Of a stretch of 64,000 nt of DNA, positions 55,647 through 64,000 are shown one piece after another. This stretch comes from BJ22 sp021298375 (lineage in GTDB: Bacteria; Planctomycetota; Planctomycetia; Pirellulales; Pirellulaceae). Under the pieces are notes generated by a model. It worked only from the letters and a program-made list of their open reading frames with translations, did not search any database and had not been told where the DNA came from. The position numbers were made by a program, and so were the translations under genes. Location: the NCBI GenBank assembly GCA_046343015.1, contig JBKDOL010000006.1, positions 1 to 64,000 on the forward strand. The letters run 5' to 3'. The first letter of the stretch is position 1. The number at the start of each line of letters is the position of its first letter.

Positions 55647-56423
55647 ATGATGATCAGCGCCCATTCGCTCTGCAAACAATTCCAGTCGGACGGTCGCGTC
55701 ATCCGAGCCGTCGACGAAGTTTCTTTTTCCGTCCGACCGGGAGAGGTCTATGGCTTGCTCGGTCCCAACGGTGCGGGAAAGACAACCACCATGCGGATGA
55801 TCCTCGGCCTGATCAAGCCTGATTCGGGTCATGCGGAAATCGATGGATTCCGATCCGATCGCGACCCGGACGAAATCAAACGCCGAGTGGGCTTTGTCTC
55901 GGCTTCGGCTGGAGTCTACCAATGGCTTTCAGCTCGCGAGATCCTCACCTTCTTTGCCGATGTCTATGGACTGGCTCCAGAAGAGATTGAACCGCGAATT
56001 TCAGCTCTCGGAGAGTTGCTCGGCATCAGCCCCTTTCTTGACCAGCGCTGCGCCACGCTCAGCACTGGCCAAAGGCAACGAGTCAATTTGGCCCGCGCGC
56101 TGGTGCACGATCCGCCCTTGATGATTATGGATGAACCGACCCTCGGGCTGGACGTTGTCGGCAGCCAGGTCGTATTTGATTACATCAGCCTGCTGAAGCA
56201 ACAAGGCAAGGCAGTCATCCTCTGCACACATCAGTTGGAACAGGCACAGCGCGTGTGCGACCGGTTCGGCCTGCTGTTCCGCAGCCGCCTGATTCACGAA
56301 GGCACGCTGGACGAACTTCGCACCCAAACGGGTCAAGCCGATCTGGTGGAAATGTTCATTGAACTCATCAAAGAGCCCGATGCAGCGTCTCAGCCTGCCA
56401 CTTCACCCAGCGGAAAACCCTGA
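55647..56423 (+). CDS. ABC transporter ATP-binding protein (NatA type)
   Basis: 258 residues, starting at one of two adjacent ATG codons. Walker A 'GPNGAGKTT' at 39-47, Q-loop region 'VGFVSASAGVYQWLS', signature LSTGQ in 'ATLSTGQRQRVNLARAL', Walker B 'LMIMDEPTLGLD' and H-loop 'CTHQ'. The permease gene follows after 3 bases, so the pair is one operon. NatA/NatB systems export Na+ or, in related forms, other compounds; the substrate here is not shown. Confidence 0.9.
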   Translation: MMISAHSLCKQFQSDGRVIRAVDEVSFSVRPGEVYGLLGPNGAGKTTTMRMILGLIKPDSGHAEIDGFRSDRDPDEIKRRVGFVSASAGVYQWLSAREILTFFADVYGLAPEEIEPRISALGELLGISPFLDQRCATLSTGQRQRVNLARALVHDPPLMIMDEPTLGLDVVGSQVVFDYISLLKQQGKAVILCTHQLEQAQRVCDRFGLLFRSRLIHEGTLDELRTQTGQADLVEMFIELIKEPDAASQPATSPSGKP

Positions 56424-56426
56424 CGC

Positions 56427-58784
56427 ATGTCCGATGAACAGCCGACCAGCGAAAACGAATCGACGTCAGTTGCCCGCGGTAACTCAACGCCGCGACGCCG
56501 CGGTCGGCTGAGCCAGATCTGGCGACTCGCCACCAAGGAGTTGAAAGAGACGCTGCGCGATCGCCGCACGATCGTCACCCTGGTCGCCATGCCGCTGATC
56601 GTTTATCCGCTGCTGAGCATCGCCTTCCGCACGTTTTTGCTGAACAACCTCGGCTCAGCAACCGCCGAAAAAATCACTTACAACTTTGCCGTCAAAACCG
56701 ACCTCGCCCCGGATGAGTTCCAAGTTGTGCTGGGGCAATGGTCCGAATTGCTCAAGCTCGCGGACCGCCAGCAGCCGGGCGTCAACCGCCCTGAACAAGC
56801 GGCTCCACCTGACTCCTCCCAACCCGCGGCGAAAGGTGAGGCCCAACCGCCAGCCGCAGGCTCTCAAAAGGAGAGTGCGTTGGAAGCAAAGTCTCTGACG
56901 GGCCAAACAGCCGAGCCCGTCGAGGTCCCCCTGGGCGAACACAAATGGGGGCTGATTGAAGCCCCCGATACCAACTTCAATGACCTGCTCGCCTCGGGAC
57001 AAGTCAACGCGGTGCTGGAGCTGAAAACGTCAGTCTCCCGACAGCGACAGTTCAGCGAAGTTGTGATCCATGTCAACGAGAAATCGGCCCTCAGCCGCCG
57101 CGCGGCCCGTTGGTTACAGGCTCAGTATGACCAAATCAACCGCGTCGTCCTCCAAGCGCAGGTGCGGCGCTCTGGAGGCGACTCCCGACTTGCCATCACC
57201 AGCTCTGAAGTTCGCGCTTCACCCGGTGGCAACTCGCAGGTTACCAACCAGTTTACGGCGATCATTCCGCTCGTCCTGGTGCTGATGACCATTACAGGTG
57301 CAGTCTATCCAGCCATCGACCTGACCGCAGGCGAACGGGAGCGGGGTACCCTCGAGACACTCGTTGCCGCACCGATCCCAAGACTCAGAATCCTGATCGC
57401 CAAGCTGATTGCGGTCCTGAGCGTCGCAGTGCTCACAGCCTCGCTGAACGTGGTCGGAATGATTACGACGATTTGGGCGTTCCGACTCGATACACTGCTG
57501 ATTGGCGAGAGTGGCTTGACGCTCGGCATGATGTCCAAGGTTTTTGGCTTGCTGATTCTTTTTGCCGCCTTCTTCTCGGCCCTGCTGCTGGTCGTGACCA
57601 GCTTTGCCCGCAGCTTCAAAGAGGCCCAAGCGTATTTGATCCCGATTATTCTGCTCTCGCTCGGCCCTGGACTGATGGCCCTTTCTCCCGATCTGAAACT
57701 GGCCGGGCCGATGGCCGCCTGCCCGCTGCTGAATATTCTGCTGCTCGCTCGAGACGTGCTGCAGGACAATGTCCAGCTCCTGCCGGCGGCCGTTGCGATA
57801 TTCTCGACCATCCTCTACGGCCTGCTGGCGATCAGCCTGGCCGCGTCCATTTTCGGCACCGACAACATTCTCTACGGCAGCGGAGGGAGTTGGAAAGAGC
57901 TGTTCGTCCCGCCCCTCCAACCGGCCGAAAGGGCAACCCCGAATCTCGCCCTGTTCTGCCTGCTGCTTCTATTCCCGGTTAACTTTGTCTTAATCGGTTT
58001 GCTGGGCCGGCTGGAAGCTGACATCTCGTGGCGATTACTGTACACCTCGGCTTTCACGACATTTGCCTTTTGCCTGATTCCGCTCTTTATCGCCCGCTAT
58101 CAACGCGTCCGGTTGCTGCCGGGGTTTGGGCTGAATTGGCCTCCCACCCCGTTTCTGCTCGCCGCAGCCATTCTCGGGCTCAGTCTCTGGCCACTTGTGA
58201 TGTCGCTGATCAGTGGCTGGCACGAGCTGATCAATCTCGTTTCCGGTTCGGATGCGGGCACGGCCTGGCGCGAGCGAATCGTCGCCTTCAGCCGCGAGCA
58301 AGCCGAACAGTTTCGCGCCGCCTCGCCTTGGCTGATATTGCTCGCCTTCTCCCTGACCCCCGCTTTCTGTGAAGAGTTTTTCTTTCGCGGACTGTTGCAA
58401 CGGGCCCTGCTCACCAAGCGGAGCGCCTGGCAGGCAATTCTCTTTTCAGCGCTTGCGTTCGGCGCGTTTCACACCCTCTCGGGGAGTGTTGCCGCTTTCG
58501 ACCGCCTGATACCGACGACCGTGATGGGGCTGGTCCTCGGCTGGCTCGCGTTCAAAGCCGACTCCATCTGGCCAGGTGTCGTTTTGCACATGTTGCACAA
58601 TGCGATTGTTGGATTCCTGGCTTACTTCCAGCCGCAACTCTCCCGACTGCCGGGTTTTCCCGGGGAGAACGACCCTTTGCCGCTGTGGTGGACAGGCATC
58701 GCTCTGGCCGTCGCCGCAATCGGCATCTGGCTGCTGAGCCGCACGCCCCGCTTCGCAGCTCAAAAAACCTCTCCGACGACCTAG
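56427..58784 (+). CDS. ABC-2 permease (NatB type) fused to CPBP/CAAX protease
   Basis: 785 residues. Residues 1-500 are a NatB-like permease: an N-terminal transmembrane helix after 'ATKELKETLRDRRTIVTLVAM' (part), a large periplasmic domain, then about six transmembrane helices beginning 'AIIPLVLVLMTITGAVYPAID' (part) with 'GERERGTLETLVAAP'. Residues about 500-780 are a CPBP intramembrane protease: E649-E650 in 'CEEFFFRGLLQRAL', His in 'FGAFHTLSG' and His/Asn in 'LHMLHNAIVGF'. Fusions of this kind are known in planctomycetes. The ATPase gene lies 3 bases upstream. Confidence 0.88.
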   Translation: MSDEQPTSENESTSVARGNSTPRRRGRLSQIWRLATKELKETLRDRRTIVTLVAMPLIVYPLLSIAFRTFLLNNLGSATAEKITYNFAVKTDLAPDEFQVVLGQWSELLKLADRQQPGVNRPEQAAPPDSSQPAAKGEAQPPAAGSQKESALEAKSLTGQTAEPVEVPLGEHKWGLIEAPDTNFNDLLASGQVNAVLELKTSVSRQRQFSEVVIHVNEKSALSRRAARWLQAQYDQINRVVLQAQVRRSGGDSRLAITSSEVRASPGGNSQVTNQFTAIIPLVLVLMTITGAVYPAIDLTAGERERGTLETLVAAPIPRLRILIAKLIAVLSVAVLTASLNVVGMITTIWAFRLDTLLIGESGLTLGMMSKVFGLLILFAAFFSALLLVVTSFARSFKEAQAYLIPIILLSLGPGLMALSPDLKLAGPMAACPLLNILLLARDVLQDNVQLLPAAVAIFSTILYGLLAISLAASIFGTDNILYGSGGSWKELFVPPLQPAERATPNLALFCLLLLFPVNFVLIGLLGRLEADISWRLLYTSAFTTFAFCLIPLFIARYQRVRLLPGFGLNWPPTPFLLAAAILGLSLWPLVMSLISGWHELINLVSGSDAGTAWRERIVAFSREQAEQFRAASPWLILLAFSLTPAFCEEFFFRGLLQRALLTKRSAWQAILFSALAFGAFHTLSGSVAAFDRLIPTTVMGLVLGWLAFKADSIWPGVVLHMLHNAIVGFLAYFQPQLSRLPGFPGENDPLPLWWTGIALAVAAIGIWLLSRTPRFAAQKTSPTT

Positions 58785-58934
58785 GCCGAGTTCGCCTTTG
58801 CGGACGAAAGCCTCCCAAGGCTCTGCAGTGTTTCTGCCCCACTCCCGAGAAATCCCGGATTTCCTTCCAAGATTCGCGGCCTCCGTTCGAATCTCAACCC
58901 ATGACTTTTCCTCGACCCTCGGGAGTGCGCTGTC

Positions 58935-59438
58935 ATGGGCTATCCGAACATGGGCTTTTTCAGCTCCGCCTATTCTGAAACACCTACCACCCGTCAGTAC
59001 GTCAAGTACGTTCCGGTTGGCTACGCCCGAACCCACGAACGGATGCTCGGCTACGTGTTTTGGCTGGTCGGCTTCACCGGCGCGCACCGCTTCTTTTTTG
59101 GCCACACGTTGACCGGCATCCTCTGGTTCTTCACCTTTGGACTGTTTGGAATCGGCTGGTTGGTCGACCTGTTTCTGATCCCGGGCATGAGTCAGACGGC
59201 GACCAGCCGTTTTCACCCGGGCCGCTACGACTACAACGTCGCCTGGTTGCTCTGCATCTTCCTCGGCTTGCTCGGCTTCCACCGGTTCTACCAGGGGAAA
59301 TTCATCACCGGCTTGCTCTACCTCGCCACCGGCGGATTACTGACCGTAGGCTGGATTTACGACATCTGCACTTTGAACGAACAGCTGAACGAAGCCAACC
59401 TCTTGGAACAACACACCTTCCAAGCCCAATTCGCCTGA
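58935..59438 (+). CDS. TM2-domain protein with two TM2 repeats
   Basis: 167 residues, GGGAG 9 nt upstream. After a polar N-terminus, a first TM2-like unit spans about residues 37-80 ('GYVFWLVGFTGAHRFFFGH', 'GIGWLVDLFLIP') and a second about 100-150 ('WLLCIFLGLLGFHRFYQGK', 'TVGWIYDICTLNEQ'). Each has the GxHRFYxG turn typical of TM2 domains. Four membrane helices are expected. The family is common, with no general function. Confidence 0.85.
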   Translation: MGYPNMGFFSSAYSETPTTRQYVKYVPVGYARTHERMLGYVFWLVGFTGAHRFFFGHTLTGILWFFTFGLFGIGWLVDLFLIPGMSQTATSRFHPGRYDYNVAWLLCIFLGLLGFHRFYQGKFITGLLYLATGGLLTVGWIYDICTLNEQLNEANLLEQHTFQAQFA

Positions 59439-59817
59439 CGAGTTGTGAAATCAGGCTCAGGTGACTCCAGCTCAATTGCTCAGCGCCGTCAGCTGGATAC
59501 TTCAAGCCGCAGGGCAGAGGGGCAGGGCAAAGGGGCAGGGCAGGACCCTCTCCTCCTCAGCCGGGTCTTCGCGCCAGCCCCCGGTTCGGCAGCGCGTACA
59601 GGCGGGGCGTTAGCCGGGTCTTCGCGCCAGCCCCCGGTTCGGCAGCGCGTACAGGCGGGGCGTTAGCCGGGTCTTCGCGCCAGCCCCCGGTTCGGCAGCG
59701 CGTACAGGCGGGGCGTTTGGATTTGGCCGGCGCGTACTCGCAGGTTCGATCGACCAGACTCGGGCCAATCGCGCTGACTCCGGCTGCGGCGACCGGCACC
59801 CGCTCATGTTCCGCGAG
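59439..59817. other. Convergent intergenic region with 53-bp array
   Basis: 379 bases; frames across it only translate the repeat. No gene and no clear terminator recognised. Confidence 0.5.
59561..59718. repeat. 53-bp tandem repeat, 3 copies
   Basis: Three near-perfect copies of a 53-base unit starting CCGGGTCTTCGCGCCAGCCC, at 59561, 59614 and 59667. The unit contains GC-rich self-complementary stretches. Located between convergent genes. Confidence 0.95.
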
Positions 59818-61155
59818 TTATTGTCCGCGAGCCTTGAGCTGGCGGTATTTTTCCGAGTACTTCTCATAGAGCCGCGTCTGCTTGTTGCTCAAATCGACGG
59901 GGCGCCCCTGAATAAAGGCCTGCTCAATTTGGGAGCGGGCATCAAGGGGGCTGGCTGACGAGACAAACAAGGTTGCGTCTTTCCCGACTTCCAGCGAACC
60001 GACCCGATTGTCGACTGCGAAAATCTGCGCGGGAGAGAGCGTGATCGCTTTCAAGGCTTCCGCGGCCGGTAAGCCATAGGCCACCGCAGTTGCCGCCTCG
60101 AAGGGGAGATTTCGGGTATTCCACGTTTCCGACCGATCCGTGCAGGAAATGCAGAACTTGACGCCGGCCTCGTGCAGTCTTTGCGGCAGGGTGTAGGCGT
60201 GGTCATAAGGATCGCTTGCTCGCTGCGGCAGGCGATACACGGCGGAAACAATCACGGGCACATCGTGCTTCTTCAACAAATCAGCGCAGTGAGGCGCATC
60301 GTAGCCTCCCAGAATCACCAACCGCACGTTCTGCTCCACTGCAAACGCGATCGCTCCTTGAATCTCCGGCAATCGGTTGGCCTGAACCACGAGTGGAATT
60401 TTCCGATCAAGCAGGTCCGCCATCGCCTCCAGCCTGAGATCAAACGCCTGCCGCGCCACCGGGTTCTCGCGTTGAGCGCGATACGCTCGGGCATCGGCGA
60501 AAAACTGATTCAGCTCCCGCAATCGCTCATCCGGTTTCGCCCCCTCTTCGCCCGGAGCTGCCCGCCTCGGTCCGCCCCGCCGTCCGCCACCTCCGCCAGG
60601 CCAGGTCAAATGCATTCCCGCGACAGGCAAAATCGCCATATCCTCATAGGTCCAGCCGTCCAGTTGAATCACGGTGGAACGGCCTGAGATCAAGCCACCG
60701 CTGGGCGCGCTCACTGCCAACAGGACACCGCCCGCGCGGGTGACCGGGAGCAACTCACTATCCGGATTGATTGCCACCTGGGCCTTGACGTTGGGGTTGA
60801 TCTCACCAACCTCCCCCGTGTCAATTGTCGCCGGCACTGACTGTATCTCTGTCAGTCCCAACTGTGAATTGGCCTCAAACATCCCGGGGAAAACATGCTT
60901 GCCGGTGACATCGATCACCTTGGCCCCGGCAGGCGGCGAGGTCTGGCTGCCGACATACGTCAGTTTCCCCCCCTCAAAAATCACGGTCCCTTTTTCAATC
61001 GGCTCGCCGGAAATCGGGTGCACCGTCCCTCCAACCAGAGCGATCGGTTGAGCCTGGGGCAGAGCCGGGGCGCTCATCTGGGCGAGCAGCGATCCTCCAC
61101 TGCCAAGGCCGAGCAAGCAAAGCAACATCAAGTTTCGAGTAGCGCTGGAGAACAT
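59818..61155 (-). CDS. Exported amidohydrolase-family protein lacking the HxH metal motif
   Basis: 445 residues from ATG 61155. The signal peptide ('LMLLCLLGLGSGGSLLAQ', in part) ends near residue 27. The amidohydrolase frame is clear: 'ALVGGTVHPISGEPIEKGTV' (part), 'VIDVTGKHVFPGMFEAN' and C-terminal 'RVGSLEVGKDATLFV'. Where active members have PGxIDxHxH, this one reads 'PGMFEANSQLG' (E94, N96, Q98), so the first two metal ligands are gone. It lies 66 nt downstream of the larger amidohydrolase and probably forms a pair or complex with it. Likely catalytically impaired; a structural or substrate-binding role is inferred. Confidence 0.82.
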   Translation of the reverse strand: MFSSATRNLMLLCLLGLGSGGSLLAQMSAPALPQAQPIALVGGTVHPISGEPIEKGTVIFEGGKLTYVGSQTSPPAGAKVIDVTGKHVFPGMFEANSQLGLTEIQSVPATIDTGEVGEINPNVKAQVAINPDSELLPVTRAGGVLLAVSAPSGGLISGRSTVIQLDGWTYEDMAILPVAGMHLTWPGGGGGRRGGPRRAAPGEEGAKPDERLRELNQFFADARAYRAQRENPVARQAFDLRLEAMADLLDRKIPLVVQANRLPEIQGAIAFAVEQNVRLVILGGYDAPHCADLLKKHDVPVIVSAVYRLPQRASDPYDHAYTLPQRLHEAGVKFCISCTDRSETWNTRNLPFEAATAVAYGLPAAEALKAITLSPAQIFAVDNRVGSLEVGKDATLFVSSASPLDARSQIEQAFIQGRPVDLSNKQTRLYEKYSEKYRQLKARGQ

Positions 61156-61221
61156 ATTCAGTACCTGATTCAGGTTTAATTTGAACGATTGAGAACACAA
61201 TCACGCACGCAATCCAACTCC

Positions 61222-64000
61222 TTACCGCGGTTTGCGTTGGCTTCCATCTCCGTGATTGTGTCCGGTGTGATCGCCTTGATAGAGCAGCAGATCGAGAAAC
61301 TCAGCGTCCTCTTGAGCTCCGCTTCCATCGTCCTTGGCGTGACCGTGGCAGAACTCGTCGTGCCGCAACCAGAGCGATGCTGGATCAACTTTTGCCTCAA
61401 CTCCCCCGGCGGTCTGCTTGGCACCGAGTGCCTTCTGCACCAGTTGCCGTTTCATCTCCGCCTGCTGCTTGGTCAATTCAGCCTGCTCGATGCGGTCAAA
61501 ATACTTGATGCCATCCACCCAGGTCTGTTCGCAGCGGGAAAGCGTATCGAGCGGGTGGCCACTCCAGAGAGCCAAGTCCGCTTGCTTGCCTGGTTCAATG
61601 CTTCCGACCAAGTGCTCAATCCGAAGCTGTCTCGCCGGATTCAGCGTGACAAATTTCAGGGCTTCTTCTTCCGGCACGTTGCCATAGCGAACTGCCTTGG
61701 CCGCCTCATGGTTCAGGTGGCGAGCCAACTCGGGATCATCGGAGTTGAATGAGACGACAATTCCCTGCTGGTGCATCAGGGCACCGGCCTGAGGAATCGC
61801 ATCGTACACCTCAACCTTATAGGCCCACCAATCAGAAAACGCGCTCGCCATCGCCCCGTGTTTGGCCATTGCTTCGGCCACTTTGTAACCTTCAAGAATG
61901 TGCTGCAGCGAACCAATCCTGATCTGATGCTCTTCGAGCACCCGCAAGAGGGCGAGGATTTCGTCCTGCCGATAACTGTGGCAATGAATCCATCGCTCAC
62001 CCCGAACAATCTCAGCCAGGGTTTCCAGTTCCAAATCAACGCGCGGTGGCAAGCCGCTGCGAGTGCGCTGATACTCGGCCTTGCGGGCGTCGTATTCCTT
62101 AGCCGCCCGGAAGGCATCCTGCATCAACTGCTCGACGCCCATGCGACTCCGTGGATAGCGAGTCGACGGCTGGGGGCTGCTGCTCCGTTTGACGTTTTCA
62201 CCCAGAGCAAACTTGATTCCCGGCGGTGCCTCGACAAACTTCATCTGCTCGTCATTTCGTCCCCAGCGCAACTTGAGCACCTGATTCTGGCCGCCAATCG
62301 GATTGGCTGAGCCGTGCAGCACATTGACCGTGGTGACGCCACCAGCCAACTGCCTGATGATGTTCAAATCATCGCAATCAACGAAGTCTCCAATTCGAAC
62401 TTCAGCGGTGATCGCCTGCGAGCCTTCGTTGACTCCGCTGTCGGTCGCCATGTGGGAATGACAGTCAATGATCCCCGGAGTCAGATGTCGCCCGGCGGCA
62501 TCGATTGTCAAGTCAGCAGGGGGCAAGGCTTCGCCGGCTTTGAAAATTCGGGCAATCAGCCCCCCTTCGACCAGGACGGCAGCGCCCTCCAGTTTGCCCT
62601 CGGGGCCGCAAGTCCAAACCGTAGCATTCACAAACAGGACTCGCCCGGCTGCGACCGGCACCTGTTCTCGACCAAAATCCCCCAATGGATAGTTGACTCC
62701 GTACAACGGTGCCGTATCCGCCTTGGCAGGCTTGCTCTTTGCGGGATCCGAACCCTCATCGATCTGCGGTTTGGCCGCCTTCTCCTCGGATGTTTGGGCG
62801 ACTGCGGGGGCCTCGCTGTCTGGAGCGACCGACTCCGGCTTTTTCTCCTCGGCAGGCGGCGTCTCGCCGGCGGCCGAAGCGACTTCCTTTTCGGCTCCCT
62901 GCTCACTGCGATTGCGGCTGCCGCGCGGCGCCGCCTTTTCCGCCTCACCTACCCGCACTGCTTGAAATTTCAGCGAGCGTCCATCGGAAAAGGCGAGGCT
63001 TCCCAAGCCCTCGCCGGGACGGTCAACCACCAGTTCCATCAGGGCCGTCCCCGTTCCTCCCAGCTTGGTCGCCTCCAAAGAACCGCTCAGGCGAACCCCG
63101 GCCGTTTCCGCCCCCTTCAGTTCCAATTCAGGGTCGTCGGGATTCGGTTCGACTGACTTGCGAATCGCGCCCGAAATTTTTCCCTCGTCGCGAACAACCA
63201 GGTACAGCGACATCAGCGGGTCGGCGTCCGACTTCAAATGCCAGATGCCCGGAAACGCCCGCAGTGCCGCAGGCTGATGCTCAAACCGTTCTCCCAATAC
63301 CCATGTTTCCAGAATCTTCGTCTTCTCCTCAAACAGGGGGCCATTCGAGAGCACCAGATTCGCCAGCTTCCCGGCAGTGACGGTGCCGAGTTGGTCATCA
63401 ACCCCATAAAGCTTTGCCGGCACTCGGGTCCAGGCATCCAGCGCTACCCCCGGGTCGAGCCCCCGCTCGATCGCCCTGCGAATCTGACTTCGCCAGTCAC
63501 CCGGCTTTTCCAAGCCCTGCGTCGTGAAGGCAATCGTCGCTCCCGCTTTGACCAACGCCCCCGGATTACCCGGTGCGTGGTCCCAGTGCATCAACGTCTC
63601 GAGAGATAAATCCAACACATCCGCCGGACTGGAAACCTTTGGGGCCTTGGGAAAGTCCAGTGGCAAGACGAGCGGAGCCCTGGTCGCGACGACCTCGGCC
63701 AGACGCCGATACTCATTTCCATTTCCCATGACGACCAAACGCAGGCCAAACTCGTCAGCAAACCGCCGCGCTCGCAGTACAAACAATTCGTTCGTCGTTT
63801 CTACCATCAACGGCAGAGAGCCAGTCAGTACCGGCTGTAGAGCTTCCAGTGAAGCGTTCACTTCCGGCCGCGATACCTCCGGTCGGATTCGCGCCGCTTG
63901 CCAGGCGTCGCGATACCATTGGGCATCAAGGAGCGTCTGCCGCGCCAGTGCAAACGCTCCCATGGGTGAGCTGGGGTAACCAGTCCCCCCGCCAGCTCCG
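61222..64000 (-). CDS. Two-domain amidohydrolase (5' end beyond window)
   Basis: At least 926 residues; the frame is open to the right edge, reading '...GGGTGYPSSPMGAFALARQT', so the ATG at 63963 is internal and the real start is outside. The first domain (to about residue 240 of the visible part) ends like an amidohydrolase ('LGTVTAGKLANLVL') but shows no metal ligands. A beta-rich segment and an Ala/Glu/Lys-rich linker follow. The second domain has the full set: HSH in 'TPGIIDCHSHMAT', HCH in 'WIHCHSYRQ', His in 'LQHILEGYK' and Asp in 'SFNSDDPELARHL'. It ends in a His/Asp-rich tail. Related enzymes hydrolyse peptides or cyclic amides; substrate unknown. Confidence 0.85.
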   Translation of the reverse strand, partial: GAGGGTGYPSSPMGAFALARQTLLDAQWYRDAWQAARIRPEVSRPEVNASLEALQPVLTGSLPLMVETTNELFVLRARRFADEFGLRLVVMGNGNEYRRLAEVVATRAPLVLPLDFPKAPKVSSPADVLDLSLETLMHWDHAPGNPGALVKAGATIAFTTQGLEKPGDWRSQIRRAIERGLDPGVALDAWTRVPAKLYGVDDQLGTVTAGKLANLVLSNGPLFEEKTKILETWVLGERFEHQPAALRAFPGIWHLKSDADPLMSLYLVVRDEGKISGAIRKSVEPNPDDPELELKGAETAGVRLSGSLEATKLGGTGTALMELVVDRPGEGLGSLAFSDGRSLKFQAVRVGEAEKAAPRGSRNRSEQGAEKEVASAAGETPPAEEKKPESVAPDSEAPAVAQTSEEKAAKPQIDEGSDPAKSKPAKADTAPLYGVNYPLGDFGREQVPVAAGRVLFVNATVWTCGPEGKLEGAAVLVEGGLIARIFKAGEALPPADLTIDAAGRHLTPGIIDCHSHMATDSGVNEGSQAITAEVRIGDFVDCDDLNIIRQLAGGVTTVNVLHGSANPIGGQNQVLKLRWGRNDEQMKFVEAPPGIKFALGENVKRSSSPQPSTRYPRSRMGVEQLMQDAFRAAKEYDARKAEYQRTRSGLPPRVDLELETLAEIVRGERWIHCHSYRQDEILALLRVLEEHQIRIGSLQHILEGYKVAEAMAKHGAMASAFSDWWAYKVEVYDAIPQAGALMHQQGIVVSFNSDDPELARHLNHEAAKAVRYGNVPEEEALKFVTLNPARQLRIEHLVGSIEPGKQADLALWSGHPLDTLSRCEQTWVDGIKYFDRIEQAELTKQQAEMKRQLVQKALGAKQTAGGVEAKVDPASLWLRHDEFCHGHAKDDGSGAQEDAEFLDLLLYQGDHTGHNHGDGSQRKPR

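Overview
The window is GC-rich, gene-dense bacterial chromosome that reads as a planctomycete, most likely from the Pirellulales branch. That placement is inferred from gene content and order: two PQQ-type beta-propeller proteins in tandem, a groEL-groES-groEL-dnaJ-grpE run, the TIGR03546/TIGR03545 pair, a stand-alone RNA polymerase alpha-CTD protein, a DUF6513 dihydropteroate-synthase-like protein, and an ABC-permease/CAAX-protease fusion. No rRNA, tRNA, CRISPR array, integrase or insertion sequence was recognised. About 50 protein genes are called; two run off the window, one at each end.

Layout. 1-5.8 kb: the amino-terminal part of a very large serralysin-like (M10) secreted protease, a small conserved protein upstream of it, the TIGR03546/TIGR03545 membrane pair and a BON-domain protein. 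5.8-10.9 kb: a repeat-rich intergenic stretch, a TIM-barrel isomerase, an ArfB-like ribosome-rescue factor, a UVR-motif protein, and a CsrA with a long tail behind a good sigma-54 promoter match. 10.9-17.7 kb (minus): two exported beta-propeller proteins and a lipoprotein lipase. 17.9-24.6 kb (minus): the protein-folding cluster, with a terminator between groEL and dnaJ. 25.5-31.1 kb (minus): TraB/GumN-like protein, YqjF/DUF2071, acyl-CoA desaturase and DUF6513 protein. 31.4-33.1 kb (plus): an ArgE/DapE-like deacylase and an ArgA-like acetyltransferase. 33.3-36.3 kb (minus): Yip1-like membrane protein, two paralogous unknowns and a cytochrome c'-like protein.

36.5-43.3 kb: ApbE flavin transferase and CPBP protease (plus), rsmH (minus), M48 protease and S46 dipeptidyl-peptidase (plus, with a strong terminator). 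43.3-46.7 kb (minus): P-loop ATPase, two arrestin-fold-like proteins and the alpha-CTD protein. 47-49.4 kb: PcrA/UvrD helicase. 49.5-53.6 kb: DUF167 protein, an SDR reductase, a GNAT-fold protein and a ketosynthase-like protein whose catalytic Cys position appears to hold Asp. 53.8-59.4 kb: outer-membrane beta-barrel protein, NatA/NatB-type ABC exporter with a fused CAAX protease, and a double-TM2 protein. 59.8-64 kb (minus): two exported amidohydrolase-family proteins.

The clearest pattern not explained by genes is a set of short tandem arrays. At least 15 are present, nearly all intergenic, most with a unit of 14-20 bp and 2-8 copies. Each has its own sequence, and they lie beside genes, in promoters, at a terminator and once across a stop codon.
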